From Paenibacillus elgii NBRC 100335 (lineage in GTDB: Bacteria > Bacillota > Bacilli > Paenibacillales > NBRC-103111), in NCBI RefSeq assembly GCF_004000865.1, contig NZ_BIMB01000052.1, positions 1 to 51,414 of the forward strand: a stretch of DNA of 51,414 nt, read 5' to 3'. Positions 33,872 to 41,646 of the stretch are shown piece after piece. Position 1 is the first letter of the stretch. Every line of letters begins with the position of its first letter. The notes under the pieces were generated by a model. The model did no database searches and had not been told where the DNA came from. It saw only the letters and a program-made list of their open reading frames with translations. The position numbers were made by a program, and so were the translations under genes.

Positions 33872-34099
33872 ATGGCTGAAAGAATCGTCCTTACCTTCTT
33901 CACACTACCTTTAATGGCTTGGGGAGTGTTCAGTTTACTGAATCCAGAACTTGCATTAAAGTACACCTTAGGTATGTTGCACAAACATGTAAAGCCCAAT
34001 CGATACTTTATTTATAATATTAAAATTTCGGGAGTAGCCTACATTATAGGAGGTATATGTATTCTGTTTTTTGTTTGGACAGGTAGATTGGGAGCTTGA
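33872..34099 (+). CDS. Small two-helix membrane protein, array member 4
   Basis: The 75-residue product starts at ATG; the nearest purine-rich site is AAGAATGG. P-L-M-A-W-G-V-F-S-L-L-N-P-E-L-A-L-K-Y-T-L-G-M-L and V-K-P-N-R-Y-F, then I-S-G-V-A-Y-I. Nearest relative is the gene at 32973. A hairpin with T-run lies 100 bases downstream. Confidence 0.6.
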   Translation: MAERIVLTFFTLPLMAWGVFSLLNPELALKYTLGMLHKHVKPNRYFIYNIKISGVAYIIGGICILFFVWTGRLGA

Positions 34100-34198
34100 T
34101 AGAAAGGGATGGGCAGATCTGTTAATTGCATCGATGCTCTCCTTATTTGGGAATGAAAAATTGAGCAAAAATAGGCAGACTCTCCATGCTGACATTTG

Positions 34199-34233
34199 GA
34201 AAACTACTGCATCAAGTAGTTTGTTTTTGTTTA
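34199..34233 (+). terminator. Terminator of the two-helix gene array
   Basis: AAACTACT and AGTAGTTT form a perfect 8-base stem with a 6-base loop, followed by a T-rich tract. It ends the 32973-34099 cluster; 34234-34367 holds only the leader of the next gene. Confidence 0.8.
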
Positions 34234-34367
34234 TAGATCACTATGATGTGACATTGCACTAGAGGAACAAATAAAACACGAATTCATTGGGGAGAAGAGC
34301 TCTAAAATAGTATCAAGTTCGGATTTCGTTGGATAGATAATAATTATGATCGGAGAATATATCAATC

Positions 34368-34916
34368 ATGGGACTTGACTATCGATTCATCTTAATAACG
34401 CAGGAGAGTTATGGGGACAAATTGTTTGAGTATGTTAGAAAGAATGGATCTTTGGATTACGGTGGCTGTGCTAGTCTCCATTTTGAAATGGATTCATTTA
34501 TTTTTAAGTATCTTGAGGGTGGTTATGACTGGAGGCCACATTATGACAAAGCAGAAATAGAAAGATTCATAGAACCTAATGGTAAGGCAAGTATAGGCTG
34601 CATCTATATTTCAATTAAGAAATTGGATGGACCGAATGATGATATTGAGGTGTCTTTTACTGCTGCTACTTCAGATATGAGTCGCCTTTTTGAAGATTCA
34701 ATATCAATTTCCAAATGGTTTACGGATTTAAGTATGGAAATAAATTCGATAATTACATACTTGGACTTAGAGGATGATGGAGCAAGAATAATATATTTTA
34801 AAGGCCTACCTGTTCGCTTAGACCTTAAAGGGGATTCTCATTTGGGTAATTTAAGTAGCAGCTTTTTTGATATTGTCAAGGAGTTTTCTATTCGATATGA
34901 GCACTTTCGAGAATAA
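34368..34916 (+). CDS. Hypothetical immunity-like protein
   Basis: The 182-residue product starts at ATG (GGAG lies 13 bases upstream; TTG/GTG alternatives are absent). It is soluble, with D-Y-R-F-I-L-I-T-Q, G-Y-D-W-R-P-H-Y-D, G-C-I-Y-I-S-I-K and F-T-A-A-T-S-D-M-S-R-L-F. It ends in a helical segment E-F-S-I-R-Y-E-H-F-R-E. No family was recognised. Confidence 0.55.
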   Translation: MGLDYRFILITQESYGDKLFEYVRKNGSLDYGGCASLHFEMDSFIFKYLEGGYDWRPHYDKAEIERFIEPNGKASIGCIYISIKKLDGPNDDIEVSFTAATSDMSRLFEDSISISKWFTDLSMEINSIITYLDLEDDGARIIYFKGLPVRLDLKGDSHLGNLSSSFFDIVKEFSIRYEHFRE

Positions 34917-35030
34917 TATTTGAATGATTCAGAGTTTTTCATTTTGATTCGTTGTATCATTTTTCTGAAACATATTAAGTCATGACTCACGGAAAGGTTT
35001 CGGATCAAGAACCACATTTTTAAAGGGGCG

Positions 35031-35300
35031 ATGGTCATCGGGATAGAAGATGCTATTTGGGGGATTTTTGTTGCTGATGGAACAGGGAAGTTTCCAAACT
35101 TTTTTCCAATTGCTGTTTATACATCAAAAGAAAAAGCAATTGAAGAAATCTATTGTTTACCAAAGGATTTGAATTATCAATTGCTAAAATTACCTGTAAA
35201 TCGTAACTTTGCTTATTACCATAAGAAGAGTGGGAAACTAGTTGGAATGGATGCTATCTATCATGAACATTATCACTTCAAAGAAGACAGTGACGAATAA
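35031..35300 (+). CDS. Hypothetical small protein, DUF7710-like
   Basis: The 89-residue product starts at ATG behind AAAGGGGCG. I-W-G-I-F-V-A-D-G-T-G-K-F, then F-P-I-A-V-Y-T-S-K-E-K-A-I-E-E, then Q-L-L-K-L-P-V-N-R-N is the order seen in small DUF7710-type proteins (F-x-x-x-E-x-A, L-x-x-P-x-N/D). The family assignment is tentative. Confidence 0.5.
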   Translation: MVIGIEDAIWGIFVADGTGKFPNFFPIAVYTSKEKAIEEIYCLPKDLNYQLLKLPVNRNFAYYHKKSGKLVGMDAIYHEHYHFKEDSDE

Positions 35301-35379
35301 TGAGATAAAAAATGACCATAAAACACGGATTTCATGAGGAGTGAATAACTATTATCACTGAAACTGTTGCAGATATAGT

Positions 35380-35844
35380 ATGGTTCGGAGTTGGGACACA
35401 ACAAAGGACAAAGCGGCAATTATAATGTTTAATCCAGCAAGAGTGAACCCTGTGCCGTTTAGGCTTGGATCAACCTTGAGTAACATCGTAATGCATCTCG
35501 AGAAAGAGAATATCGGCTCATTTGAAGTGGTAAATCTTTATCCTTACACTTCAGATAAAAAAGATTTGCTGCCAGAAGATAAACGTAAATTCGATGAAAA
35601 TAATTACAAACATATTGAAGAAGCAGTGAACAGTTCTGAGATTGTGGTGTTGTTTTGGGGAAATGATAATATAGTAAGTAGAAACCCTAGGTTTGTTGAA
35701 TTATTAATGCGGAACACAGAAAAGCTTAGATGCTTTAGAGTGACTTCTAAGAATTGTCCCGATTACATATACGGACTTAGTTTAAAACATTCTTTGCAGA
35801 AATGTACAATTAGCGAAAATGGAGATATAACAATAAAAAACTGA
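35380..35844 (+). CDS. DUF1643 family protein, start damaged
   Basis: The 154-residue product has A-A-I-I-M-F-N-P-A-R-V-N-P, F-R-L-G-S-T-L-S-N-I-V, then V-V-N-L-Y-P-Y and V-V-L-F-W-G-N, as in DUF1643. The start ATG has no ribosome binding site. Just upstream, ETVADI is encoded in the other frame and RYSMVRSWD in this one, as if a few bases were lost in the first 15 codons. It may therefore be a pseudogene. The family function is unknown. Confidence 0.6.
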   Translation: MVRSWDTTKDKAAIIMFNPARVNPVPFRLGSTLSNIVMHLEKENIGSFEVVNLYPYTSDKKDLLPEDKRKFDENNYKHIEEAVNSSEIVVLFWGNDNIVSRNPRFVELLMRNTEKLRCFRVTSKNCPDYIYGLSLKHSLQKCTISENGDITIKN

Positions 35845-35869
35845 TTTCATATGAAGGAAGTGGTACCAA

Positions 35870-36029
35870 ATGGAAGTTTATGTTGTAATAAGAGAAAGAG
35901 TACATAATAAATTTATGGATAGTTATCGACGGTATTTATGAGTCAGAACATTCTGCTACTAACCGTGTTACTGAGCTTGAAAAAGAAGGATATACATAAA
36001 GCTTTGATTTGTACACTGTGAAGAAATAA
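35870..36029 (+). pseudogene. DUF7336-like gene broken by frameshifts
   Basis: ATG 35870 behind GAAGGAAG encodes M-E-V-Y-V-V-I-R-E-R-V-H-N-K-F-M-D-S; the next frame continues I-V-I-D-G-I-Y-E-S-E-H-S-A-T-N-R-V-T-E-L-E-K-E-G-Y, and a third F-D-L-Y-T-V-K-K to TAA 36027. Together this is about 53 residues of a small protein of DUF7336 type (I-G-I-Y-x-S/T-E-x-x-A, then pGF). Confidence 0.55.
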
Positions 36030-36127
36030 CGATAAAGCGGAGATTTTATAAAGAGGGTTGGAGATTCTCATGGCTCGAAAGAGATTCAATTCAGTCATGG
36101 ACAACTTCAGTTGAAACTTACCAAGAT

Positions 36128-36322
36128 GTGATGGCATTGCTAATGGAAATAGAACAGAACGAAAATTTCAATGAAGTGGAAATGATTGTTCTGGAGTTTA
36201 ATGCAAAAATTGAGGTAGCACGTTATTATCTGGGCTGGGAGAAGCGTCTAGGAAAGAAATTTGTTATTACTATTCAAGATAACGAAGTTGATGATTTATT
36301 CGTTTTCGAAATGACACAGTAA
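36128..36322 (+). CDS. Truncated hypothetical protein
   Basis: This is a 64-residue frame from GTG 36128. The same frame is open back to about 36035 (W-L-E-R-D-S-I-Q-S-W-T-T-S-V-E-T-Y-Q-D-V) but has no start codon there, so the gene seems to have lost its N-terminus. V-E-M-I-V-L-E-F-N-A-K-I-E-V-A-R-Y-Y-L-G-W-E and T-I-Q-D-N-E-V-D-D-L follow. Family unknown. Confidence 0.45.
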   Translation: MMALLMEIEQNENFNEVEMIVLEFNAKIEVARYYLGWEKRLGKKFVITIQDNEVDDLFVFEMTQ

Positions 36323-36413
36323 AGTGTCGATAAAATACTAGTTTTAAAGTGAAGGCGTGGCCCCTCGGACTACTAGGCTTGAACTTTTTGCCCGCGGAAG
36401 GGAAGACTCACTA

Positions 36414-36719
36414 TTGAAAAATACGATATGTTTTGTTTTTTGCTTAGGGAGTAATATTGTATCAGGTTTCATTTTTTTTAACTTGCTTCCTACTTTTTAT
36501 GTGATGACGATAGAAGTTTTTACTGCTAATCCATTAAACTTAGGTAATCTGTATATGACCATTTACCCCTTATCATTTTTAGTCTCGTTTAGCTGTTGGA
36601 ATGCATACCAAAAAGGAAAATTTAAGCAAGCTTATATACTTGCAGCCCTTCCTATTTTTTGGCTCACACCTATTTTTTTGTTTATCTTTGTTTATGCAAT
36701 TTTTGATTCAATCTTTTAA
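36414..36719 (+). CDS. Small membrane protein
   Basis: The product has 101 residues from TTG 36414, nine or so bases after GGAAGGGA; the longer frame from 36357 has no site. Three hydrophobic helices are visible (about 3-24, 47-62 and 78-100). N-L-L-P-T-F-Y-V-M and A-Y-Q-K-G-K-F-K-Q-A-Y are the loops. Family unknown; a membrane immunity role is possible. Confidence 0.55.
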   Translation: MKNTICFVFCLGSNIVSGFIFFNLLPTFYVMTIEVFTANPLNLGNLYMTIYPLSFLVSFSCWNAYQKGKFKQAYILAALPIFWLTPIFLFIFVYAIFDSIF

Positions 36720-36756
36720 ATTTATGACTGAATAAAATAAATGGGGTGTATTGTTT

Positions 36757-37284
36757 ATGAGCGAATTTAGTGAAAGCTATCATTTGAAAACGAAAAACCA
36801 AGAAGATGTTGTTGAATTACTAAAAAAAGCAGAGAAAAAAGGTTATGTTTTTGAGGAAGCCAATGGGTGGGTCACATTTGTTTGCAATGGAAACCAATTT
36901 CAAGTTGATGAAGGGATTGTTTCACACAATCCGGGAGTCTTACTGCACTATATCTATGCTGGAGATCACTGTTGGGAGCTGAAGATATTTAAAAAGAATG
37001 AACTAGTATTTGATTATAAATGTGAGTGGACTGATGAAATACATATTGAAAAGAATATATACGATATCAATGTCATAAAAGAATTGATTTTAGATCCAGA
37101 AGTCTCACTTGATGATATCGAAGCTATTTTTATAAATGAAGATGAAGATGCAATTTTTGGTGAGATCCCTCCTGCACATCAATTTTCTGACTTAATTGGC
37201 TTAGTAAATGTAGAGTGGGTTTCTTTTGATTACCTAGAGGGTCGTGAATTGGAGAATGGCATATTTACTGTAAATAATACTTGA
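36757..37284 (+). CDS. Hypothetical acidic immunity-like protein
   Basis: The product has 175 residues from ATG 36757 (GGGGTG upstream; TTG 36751 is two codons earlier). Very acidic in the second half (D-D-I-E-A-I-F-I-N-E-D-E-D-A-I-F). It starts with helices (V-V-E-L-L-K-K-A-E-K-K-G-Y) and contains a W-E-L-K-I-F strand. It is typical of nuclease-toxin immunity proteins in charge, but no family was recognised. Confidence 0.6.
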   Translation: MSEFSESYHLKTKNQEDVVELLKKAEKKGYVFEEANGWVTFVCNGNQFQVDEGIVSHNPGVLLHYIYAGDHCWELKIFKKNELVFDYKCEWTDEIHIEKNIYDINVIKELILDPEVSLDDIEAIFINEDEDAIFGEIPPAHQFSDLIGLVNVEWVSFDYLEGRELENGIFTVNNT

Positions 37285-37320
37285 ATATAATAAAAGGTCA
37301 ATTTCATTGGAGGATTGTAA

Positions 37321-37542
37321 ATGGGTGAAGTTAAAATAGGAATTGCAAAAGAAAATGCTTTTCATGAACCAACAGTCTACTATTTGTGGGAATGTCCCGA
37401 GTATATCAAAAATGAAGTTTGGGGTGAATTGCTCCAACTTGAAGACAATACAAATGACATAAAAATGTTTCATGGTACTTGGTTGGTAAAGTTAAAAGAA
37501 GTGTGTGAAAAACACAATGTAAAGATCAATTTAGTACAATGA
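37321..37542 (+). CDS. Small paralogous protein A
   Basis: The 73-residue product starts at ATG behind TTGGAGGA. It shares E-C-P-E-Y-I-K-N-E, T-W-L-x-K-L and C-E-K-H-N-V with the gene at 38378. A leader with CAATTTCATTGGAGG precedes it. Soluble; family unknown. Confidence 0.6.
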   Translation: MGEVKIGIAKENAFHEPTVYYLWECPEYIKNEVWGELLQLEDNTNDIKMFHGTWLVKLKEVCEKHNVKINLVQ

Positions 37543-37633
37543 AATGAAATGTCAGTTTCATGAGGGATGGAGTGATGTTTCTTGTTTGATCTGAATTGTT
37601 TTGTTCAGGTTTGTTATACTGAACTTTACGTTT

Positions 37634-37800
37634 ATGTCGATTGCGTCAGAGAAAAAATACAAAATTAGCTCTTATGATGTCGGCTTTATTTTCTCTCAGG
37701 GATATGATGAGCACGATTATTTTTTGAAAATAAATTAACAAATGACCTTGAACAATATACATCAGAACTTAAGAGCGTAACTGAAATGAATCAGGACTAA
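37634..37800 (+). pseudogene. Broken small immunity-like gene
   Basis: ATG 37634 reads M-S-I-A-S-E-K-K-Y-K-I-S-S-Y-D-V-G-F-I-F to TAA after 34 codons. The next frame continues L-T-N-D-L-E-Q-Y-T-S-E-L-K-S-V-T-E-M-N to TAA 37798. The two join as one helical protein. The flanking 37543-37633 and 37801-37976 hold only a worn leader and nothing else I can identify. Confidence 0.45.
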
Positions 37801-37976
37801 TCATCCTTTTAATCGCTAAAAGTTTCAGTAGAAAATTTTTATTGTCTATAGGATTAAATGAAACTCATGAAGAGTGATTTAATCACCGCAGCAGACATCT
37901 TCGGATATGTACTAAGACTAATGGTTCAGTTGATATTTCGCATAAAATAACGGTTTTATAAGTAGGAGGTATTTTT

Positions 37977-38360
37977 ATGAAAAGAGATATGGAATTAGTA
38001 ATAAGAATTTTGAAAGTTATAGAGGAATATCATACATCGCGTTCGTTATCATTAAGTTTGGAAGATGAAGGTTATGAAGATATGATTGTTCAATATCATT
38101 TAAGGATCATGGCTGAAGCTAGTTTAATTGTTATTGATGACGTTTCGACATTCGCTGGTGGACAATATTATATTAATGGTATGACATGGCTTGGACATGA
38201 TTTTTTAGATTCTGCTAGAAATGAAAAGGTTCTAATAGCCGCAAAAGAAAAAGCCGAATCCAAGGGTTTTGATTTTAAGAGTTTACCTATCGATGTTATC
38301 AAAGAACTTCTTACTGAAGGCGCAAAGAATTTATTGGAATGTAATGAAATAAAACGATGA
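37977..38360 (+). CDS. DUF2513 family protein
   Basis: The 127-residue product starts at ATG behind GTAGGAGGT. The start M-K-R-D-M-E-L-V-I-R-I-L, the Y-H-L-R-I-M-A-E-A-S-L-I segment and M-T-W-L-G-H-D-F-L-D are diagnostic of DUF2513. The family is common in phages and mobile elements of Firmicutes; its role is unknown. The leader of the next gene (ECPE paralog B) follows after 17 bases, so they may be co-transcribed. Confidence 0.9.
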   Translation: MKRDMELVIRILKVIEEYHTSRSLSLSLEDEGYEDMIVQYHLRIMAEASLIVIDDVSTFAGGQYYINGMTWLGHDFLDSARNEKVLIAAKEKAESKGFDFKSLPIDVIKELLTEGAKNLLECNEIKR

Positions 38361-38377
38361 ATTCATAGGGAGAAAAT

Positions 38378-38575
38378 ATGAGAGTAGTTCTAAAGCAAAT
38401 CTCAGTAAGAGCATATGAAATTGTTGAATGTCCAGAGTTTATTAAAAATGAACTTTTCAGTGGAGTTATTCAATTGGGAAATCCTAACGTTGAACCAGAA
38501 TTTATTCATCCAACTTGGTTAAGTAAGATTACTGAATTATGTGAAGAAAATAATGTTGAACTAATATTTCAATAA
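38378..38575 (+). CDS. Small paralogous protein B
   Basis: The 65-residue product starts at ATG behind AGGGAGAA. It aligns with the gene at 37321 through E-C-P-E-F-I-K-N-E, H-P-T-W-L-S-K-I and C-E-E-N-N-V-E-L. The preceding leader has GAATTCATAGGGAG. Confidence 0.6.
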   Translation: MRVVLKQISVRAYEIVECPEFIKNELFSGVIQLGNPNVEPEFIHPTWLSKITELCEENNVELIFQ

Positions 38576-38610
38576 AATATCGTATCGTTTTCAATGGGAG
38601 GTTATTATTT

Positions 38611-38805
38611 ATGAGCGAATGTCCCAAATGTAAATCCCGTGAATTTTCTAAAGGAATTCAAATTGGGCATGCTGCTGTACACCCAGAGAATTTTCATGTG
38701 TTCAGTCCTGCTTCTGAGTTAATCCATGTATTCTGCTTAAATTGTGGATTTATTTTAGAAAGCTATATCAAACACCCTAAGAAATTTAGACCGAAAGAAC
38801 AATAG
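38611..38805 (+). CDS. Small zinc-ribbon protein
   Basis: The 64-residue product starts at ATG behind TGGGAGG. C-P-K-C near the start and C-L-N-C near residue 48 form one zinc ribbon. The rest is a loop with H-A-A-V-H-P-E-N-F-H. The leader TCGTTTTCAATGGGAGG precedes it. It is probably a nucleic acid- or protein-binding adaptor. Confidence 0.65.
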   Translation: MSECPKCKSREFSKGIQIGHAAVHPENFHVFSPASELIHVFCLNCGFILESYIKHPKKFRPKEQ

Positions 38806-38842
38806 GCATAACGAAATTGGCCCTTGTAGAAGTTGGTGATTT

Positions 38843-38977
38843 ATGAAGAAAATTGGATTAGCTGGAGTGTTGATCTGCTTATATTGTTTTCTAAACCCAG
38901 AGGTTTTTTCCCATTGGACTATGGTTTCTTCAAAGAGCATTTTTAACGCCATAAGCAGCATTTTTGTTATGGGATAG
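38843..38977 (+). CDS. Possible 44-residue membrane/secreted peptide
   Basis: ATG 38843 (weak AAGTTGGTG upstream) opens M-K-K-I-G-L-A-G-V-L-I-C-L-Y-C-F-L-N-P, a signal-like start, and stops at TAG 38975. It lies between the zinc-ribbon gene and the repeated hairpin at 38980. Confidence 0.35.
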   Translation: MKKIGLAGVLICLYCFLNPEVFSHWTMVSSKSIFNAISSIFVMG

Positions 38978-38979
38978 CA

Positions 38980-39020
38980 GATGAAATGTGACTTTTTAAA
39001 GGGCGGACATTTCGTTGATC
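38980..39020. repeat. Repeated hairpin element, copy 2
   Basis: GATGAAATGTGACTTTTTAA, then GGACATTTCGTTGATC. It matches 25038-25074 with a few differences in the loop. Stem GAAATGT/ACATTTC. Confidence 0.6.
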
Positions 39021-39022
39021 TT

Positions 39023-39382
39023 TTATCCATTAATTTTTTTGAAGATCATTCCAGCAACAAACATATACAAATCTATCCCAAGTAAAATCACAAGGCCCAC
39101 GAGAAAATTTAAACTAATATCGGAGTGAAAAAGCAATCCAAGTAAAGGAAACAAGCTTAGTATAACGATATGTGAAAGTATTATATTCCGTTTCGATCCC
39201 CAACTAATTTCATTCTTTACATCAGCGTAGAGAGTCCCGACCAAAAGTGCTACAAATGAATACAGTGCAAAGTTCCAATCCCCTTTTCCGTTATCCAAAA
39301 ATGAGAATGCAAAATACCAAAAAGGGCCAAGTATGATTAGCTTAAGAAAAAACAATAGGATTCTTTGCTTAGCAATGTGCAT
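39023..39382 (-). CDS. Membrane protein with four helices
   Basis: The product has 119 residues from ATG 39382 behind GAGGTGAG; the longer frame from 39448 lacks a site. Helices lie at about 6-26, 38-52, 66-84 and 92-112, with K-N-E-I-S-W-G-S-K-R in the inner loop. Family unknown. Confidence 0.65.
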   Translation of the reverse strand: MHIAKQRILLFFLKLIILGPFWYFAFSFLDNGKGDWNFALYSFVALLVGTLYADVKNEISWGSKRNIILSHIVILSLFPLLGLLFHSDISLNFLVGLVILLGIDLYMFVAGMIFKKING

Positions 39383-39521
39383 CTTCTCACCTCGCGCAAT
39401 AAAACAATGATAATGTACATTCAAGATAATAATACCAACAATATCCAAGATAGTATATTAAAAATAGAAAGAAGATGAACCTCCTCTTCAGGGTGTTCTG
39501 AGTCTGTAAAATCTTTAGTGT

Positions 39522-39893
39522 AAACTCATCATTGCCTTATATGTCAAGGGGGTCAGTACCCGGGAGATTCAAGATCACATGGAGCATGTCTACGGTATCG
39601 AAGTTTCTCCGACGCTCATTTCCAATGTGACCAATAAAATTGTCCCGACACACCTTTGCAGTTGTTTTCCTGGATGCGATTCATTTCAAGGTCAAGCAGG
39701 ACGGGGCCATCGTGAACAAAGCAGCCTACATGGTCATTGGCATCGATCTGGACGGCAATAAAGACGTGCTGGGCATCTGGATCGGGGAGAATGAGTCCTC
39801 GAAGTTCTGGCTGAGCGTCTTAAGCGACCTCAAAACCCGCGGCGTACAAGACATTCTCATCACCAAATCTGTCAGTAAGTATATGATAGCATG
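39522..39893 (+). mobile_element. Remnant of an IS256-family transposase
   Basis: Two pieces of a Mutator-type (IS256) transposase lie in different frames. First is Y-V-K-G-V-S-T-R-E-I-Q-D-H, then S-P-T-L-I-S-N-V-T; then V-F-L-D-A-I-H-F-K-V-K-Q-D-G and I-G-I-D-L-D-G-N-K-D-V-L-G-I-W-I-G-E. The first catalytic Asp (Y/F-L-D-A) is present but the rest of the DDE domain is missing after D-I-L-I. About 15 codons between the pieces are gone too. Both ends of the element are lost. Confidence 0.85.
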
Positions 39894-39932
39894 AAAAAAC
39901 CTCCCGATTGGAGGTGAATGAGTTATTTATTT

Positions 39933-40502
39933 TCATAACGTACTAAGCCGTAGTTCATAAAAATACTGCACAATTGGATGCTTTAACTTCATCTTCTCGG
40001 TCATGTTTAAAATTCGCTTTTTTCCAACTCGTCTATCCACCAAAGCAAGAATATTCAATAGGATGTCATTGCTCTCTAAGCTTTCCTCTATAGAAATGGA
40101 TAAAAACTTAGTAGCTACAACGACAAAATTTGATTTACTTAATGTTGACTGTGCTGACAAAAGCTCTTTTGCATATTCTGATATTTTTCTACTTCTTGCA
40201 ATTACTTTTAGACGATCCTCTGGAACGATCCCCTTGGTATCTTTTCTGACCGCTTCAATTTCTTCATTGTTGATAGGAATTTGGATATCTGAATCATTCT
40301 TAATATCCAGCTCCGTCAGATACCATCTGATTAAGGTAGTTTTATCACTCATATTGAATACGTTCTTTTTATCTACCGCAATATAACAAAGTCCTGCTTT
40401 ATCAGGTGAATAACGGTAGCCGGTTGCACGGTATTCGACCCTTCCATTTAACGCAGGACAGAGAAAACTCTCCAGATGTTGCTTCAATTTGCTCCAGGCC
40501 AT
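39933..40502 (-). CDS. SF0329-like family protein
   Basis: The 189-residue product starts at ATG behind AGGAGGATTAC. M-A-W-S-K-L-K-Q-H-L-E-S-F-L-C-P-A-L-N-G-R-V-E-Y-R, then K-A-G-L-C-Y-I-A-V-D, fits a widespread Firmicute family I recall as SF0329. The central part is helical and charged. The name is from memory, and no function is known. The IS256 remnant lies downstream. Confidence 0.6.
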   Translation of the reverse strand: MAWSKLKQHLESFLCPALNGRVEYRATGYRYSPDKAGLCYIAVDKKNVFNMSDKTTLIRWYLTELDIKNDSDIQIPINNEEIEAVRKDTKGIVPEDRLKVIARSRKISEYAKELLSAQSTLSKSNFVVVATKFLSISIEESLESNDILLNILALVDRRVGKKRILNMTEKMKLKHPIVQYFYELRLSTL

Positions 40503-40726
40503 GTAATCCTCCTATGTTCTATAAATACCTATTAAGGCAGTCGTTCTATTATCCATAATACAATAACCAACATCGATCATACTAAATACAAGTAACCTTG
40601 CGTTTCTTAATTTTCTTCCACCGCTATGGGGAGAGGTCAACACTTGCTATCAACGTTGTTACCATTCAACACTTTATACTGGTGTCTTAAATAAATTCAA
40701 CTTTTTTCATTTTAACTATTAACTCT

Positions 40727-41035
40727 TTAGGGTAAGCAACCATTAATTATTGATTGGAAGTCATAAAAATCAGACAGTAGAACATCGTTCTCATCTAATT
40801 CGACTTCTAATATTACGTATCTTTCTTGAGTTTGAGGTTTGGATAGAAACACCCAAATCGGATATTCTCCATTGTATTTTTGTAATCTCATCTCCATCTG
40901 CTCCATCATCCACTTGTATGCTTCGATGTGTGTAGATGGTATATACTTTTGATTACCTTCAAAGTAACCAATTTCCTTCGCATAGTCCCAAGCTTCTTCC
41001 TTTTGTCTAGTCCAAAATATACCCATCTCGTCCAC
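40727..41035 (-). CDS. DUF3841 protein, C-terminally truncated
   Basis: The 102-residue product reads F-W-T-R-Q-K-E-E-A-W-D-Y-A, then A-Y-K-W-M-M-E-Q-M-E-M-R, Y-P-I-W-V-F, and V-I-L-E-V-E-L-D-E-N-D-V-L-L-S-D-F. This is the DUF3841 order, but that family usually runs to about 200 residues and this one stops soon after. The following 40503-40726 holds no further coding piece I can see. Confidence 0.65.
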   Translation of the reverse strand: MDEMGIFWTRQKEEAWDYAKEIGYFEGNQKYIPSTHIEAYKWMMEQMEMRLQKYNGEYPIWVFLSKPQTQERYVILEVELDENDVLLSDFYDFQSIINGCLP

Positions 41036-41063
41036 CTACTTCATGTCCTACAAGAGAATTGTT

Positions 41064-41585
41064 TTAATTTGAATCGCTACTTTCATTTAAATGATCATTA
41101 GCTATCCATGAAAGAAAGGATGAATCTGATCCCCCCATTGCAACAACTTCGTTTTTAAATAGCATTACACCAAAACCGTGCTCTTCATCCCACGAGCAAT
41201 CAAATTCAAACCCAATATAAGCAATGCCATCCTTGATTACATCTAAGATATGAACTCTTGCTAAACTGATTAAGGGCTTTAGATCATTAACACAAGTTAA
41301 ATCTGGCATAAATTCATCATCTTCATCATCGCAATATTTTGCTTGAAAACCACTATATTCTTCAAATAACTCTTGTAGTATTACATTCTTAATTTCTTCT
41401 TGATTAGATACAATAAAATCATACGTATCTCTTAATTCGCTGAGTAGAGGTGAATTTATGTCTCCCCCAAAATTTACTTCATAAACATCGTCTGAGTCTG
41501 AAGTAAATTCATTCCAAACGGGTAGATTTATCATCCCTTTATATCCAAATTCATCTAATGTGAGATCTAATATTTGCTTTGTCAT
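41064..41585 (-). CDS. DUF6985/DUF2004-like immunity protein
   Basis: The 173-residue, acidic product starts at ATG 41585 (GAAGGTAG upstream). L-P-V-W-N-E-F, a helical centre, then D-V-I-K-D-G-I-A-Y-I-G-F-E-F-D-C-S-W-D-E-E-H-G-F-G-V and G-G-S-D-S-S-F-L-S-W-I fit small immunity-like DUF6985 proteins in my memory. The assignment to a specific family is moderate. Confidence 0.65.
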   Translation of the reverse strand: MTKQILDLTLDEFGYKGMINLPVWNEFTSDSDDVYEVNFGGDINSPLLSELRDTYDFIVSNQEEIKNVILQELFEEYSGFQAKYCDDEDDEFMPDLTCVNDLKPLISLARVHILDVIKDGIAYIGFEFDCSWDEEHGFGVMLFKNEVVAMGGSDSSFLSWIANDHLNESSDSN

Positions 41586-41646
41586 CAGTGTCAACTACCT
41601 TCAAAATGTTTTTTTTAATCAGATAAAAGTATTATTTCATCTGTAT

